Assembly: GCA_039798005.1 (NCBI GenBank)
Contig: JBDKGV010000082.1
Span: 1 to 14,273 of the forward strand
Direction of reading: 5' to 3'
Origin: JBDKGV01 sp039798005
GTDB taxonomy: Bacteria > Fibrobacterota > Fibrobacteria > UBA5070
DNA length: 14,273 nucleotides
Shown: positions 13,947 through 14,273 of the stretch, piece by piece
How the letters are laid out: each line of letters opens with the position of its first letter
Position numbering within the stretch: position 1 is the stretch's first letter
Made by a program: the position numbers and the translations under genes
Notes under the pieces: model-generated
What the model was told of the DNA's origin: nothing
The model's database searches: none
Seen by the model: only the letters and a program-made list of their open reading frames with translations

Positions 13947-13955
13947 AGCATACCA
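13947..13955 (-). promoter_or_regulatory. Extended -10 element, probable leaderless promoter (lyase gene)
   Basis: On the minus strand TGGTATGCT is an extended -10 (TGnTAnnnT). The hexamer TATGCT lies exactly six nt before the ATG at 13940. The element directly abuts repeat copy D, whose end would occupy any -35 region; no -35 match was seen. Confidence 0.55.
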
Positions 13956-13960
13956 TTCCA

Positions 13961-14091
13961 TCGGCTTGGGCGCCTCCCGCTGCGCGGGACCGGGCTGCCT
14001 GCCAAGCCACCGCCGATTTGTCGTGGAGACGCCCCGCCGGGGCGTCTGTACCGCGGCGGGGTCTTGGGCCAAAGGCCGGCATCCCTGGCGC
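13961..14091 (+). repeat. Three-block intergenic repeat, copy D, enlarged by a palindromic insert
   Basis: This 131-bp copy has GGGCGCCTCCC, then a CCCGC/GCGGG hairpin, then GACCGGGCTGCCTGCCAAGCC as in copy A. It ends GGGGTCTTGGGC, AAAGGCCGGC and ATCCCTGGCGC, again close to copy A. The left end (GCTGACGGAAC) is lost. Relative to copy A, the second variable segment is about 40 bp longer and contains a perfect palindrome at 14027-14047. The copy lies in the upstream region of the lyase gene. Confidence 0.86.
14027..14047. repeat. Perfect 9-bp-stem palindrome inside repeat copy D
   Basis: AGACGCCCC (14027-14035) and GGGGCGTCT (14039-14047) form a perfect stem around a GCC loop. The flanks (GTGG before, GTACC after) and this core resemble the short GAGACG...CGTCTC palindromes that occur as REP-like sequences in other bacteria. 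That comparison is from memory. Confidence 0.75.
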
Positions 14092-14197
14092 GTGTGAGCG
14101 CGTTGCTTGGCGACCCCCTCCCGGATGGGAGGGTCGGGGTGGGCGATGGCAAGCGAAAGCGGCATCCCTGGCGCGCGTGAGCGCGTTGCTTGGCGAC
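14078..14197. repeat. Direct repeat of 37 bp with period 83 bp
   Basis: The 37-bp unit at 14078-14114 recurs at 14161-14197 with a single T/C difference. It begins GGCATCCCTGGCGCG, the right end of the three-block element, and ends GAGCGCGTTGCTTGGCGAC. Between the copies lies a CCCTCCC/GGGAGGG hairpin (14115-14132 region) and the text GTCGGGGTGGGCGATGGC. The first unit overlaps the end of copy D, so repeat material has accumulated here in tandem. Confidence 0.85.
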
Positions 14198-14273
14198 GCT
14201 TGCGCGCATTTCACGATCCCGGTCCGGTTGCTGATATTCCCGTTGCCACCTGTGCATGGTCATGCGACAATCG

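Larger units (their letters stand above)
13941..14273. other. 333-bp end region without a supported gene
   Basis: This stretch holds the lyase promoter element, repeat copy D and the 83-bp-period direct repeat. The last 76 bases carry no recognisable feature. On the minus strand one frame is open from the window edge for 20 codons to a TGA at 14213-14211. This could be the C-terminus of a neighbouring gene ending just before the repeats, but nothing else supports it. Confidence 0.6.

Noticed and set aside
13941..14165. N-terminal extension of the lyase from upstream in-frame starts
   Set aside because: The extension is repeat sequence; the signal peptide begins at ATG 13940, which also has the -10 element at the leaderless distance.
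11787..14180. A long 797-codon open frame on the + strand opposite the lyase gene
   Set aside because: It is antisense to a well-supported heparinase-family gene, has no recognisable domain, is rich in Arg/His/Pro as expected of GC-rich shadow frames, and runs through repeats.
14078..14197. A possible CRISPR array
   Set aside because: There are only two units, the spacer itself contains a hairpin, the units match a dispersed element, and no cas gene is visible.
14211..14273. C-terminal fragment of a neighbouring minus-strand gene
   Set aside because: Twenty open codons from the window edge to a TGA are compatible with this, but there is no homology or codon evidence to choose it over chance.

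Overview
The window is GC-rich, gene-dense DNA that most likely comes from a member of the Fibrobacterota. The case rests on three things: a TIGR02147/DUF4423-type regulator (a family expanded in Fibrobacter, also found in Bdellovibrio), several secreted carbohydrate-active proteins, and C-termini that resemble sorting domains. This assignment is inference; no marker gene is present. Nine protein-coding genes are supported. No tRNA, rRNA, CRISPR array, transposase or phage gene was seen.

Layout. Positions 1-1589 (+): the 3' part of a TIGR02147 regulator, overlapping by ATGA with a lipoprotein that has a carbohydrate-binding-like beta-sandwich. 1730-2830 (+): a membrane-anchored AraC-type regulator with a presumed periplasmic sensor domain. 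2998-4482 (+): a secreted GH8 enzyme of the reducing-end exo-oligoxylanase (Rex) type, preceded by tandem 9-bp motifs that could be an operator. 4668-5063 (-): a small lipoprotein with a chitobiase C-terminal-like domain. 5294-7468 (+): a secreted SH3-like / VWA / CsgG-like fusion. 7554-8819 (+): a secreted right-handed beta-helix protein. 8845-11766 (-) and 11823-13940 (-): a GH101/GH129-like glycosidase candidate and a heparinase II/III-type polysaccharide lyase, in tandem. 13941-14273: repeats only.

Function. The first 3 kb looks regulatory and the rest mostly encodes exported polysaccharide-active or envelope proteins. The xylan-oligosaccharide enzyme sits next to a regulator that could read sugars outside the cytoplasm. 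The lyase and the GH101/GH129-like protein may act on one acidic or amino-sugar polymer. There are no SusC/SusD-type genes, so this is not a Bacteroides-style locus.

Two patterns are not explained by the genes. First, a family of about 95-130 bp intergenic elements occurs four times. Three conserved blocks are separated by segments that form hairpins in most copies, and the hairpin sequences differ between copies. One copy supplies the stop codon of the gene before it. Second, four genes carry a TAnnnT -10-like hexamer exactly 6 nt before the ATG, and a fifth has one at 7 nt. This is the geometry expected of leaderless transcripts, whereas the GH8 and VWA genes have Shine-Dalgarno sequences.
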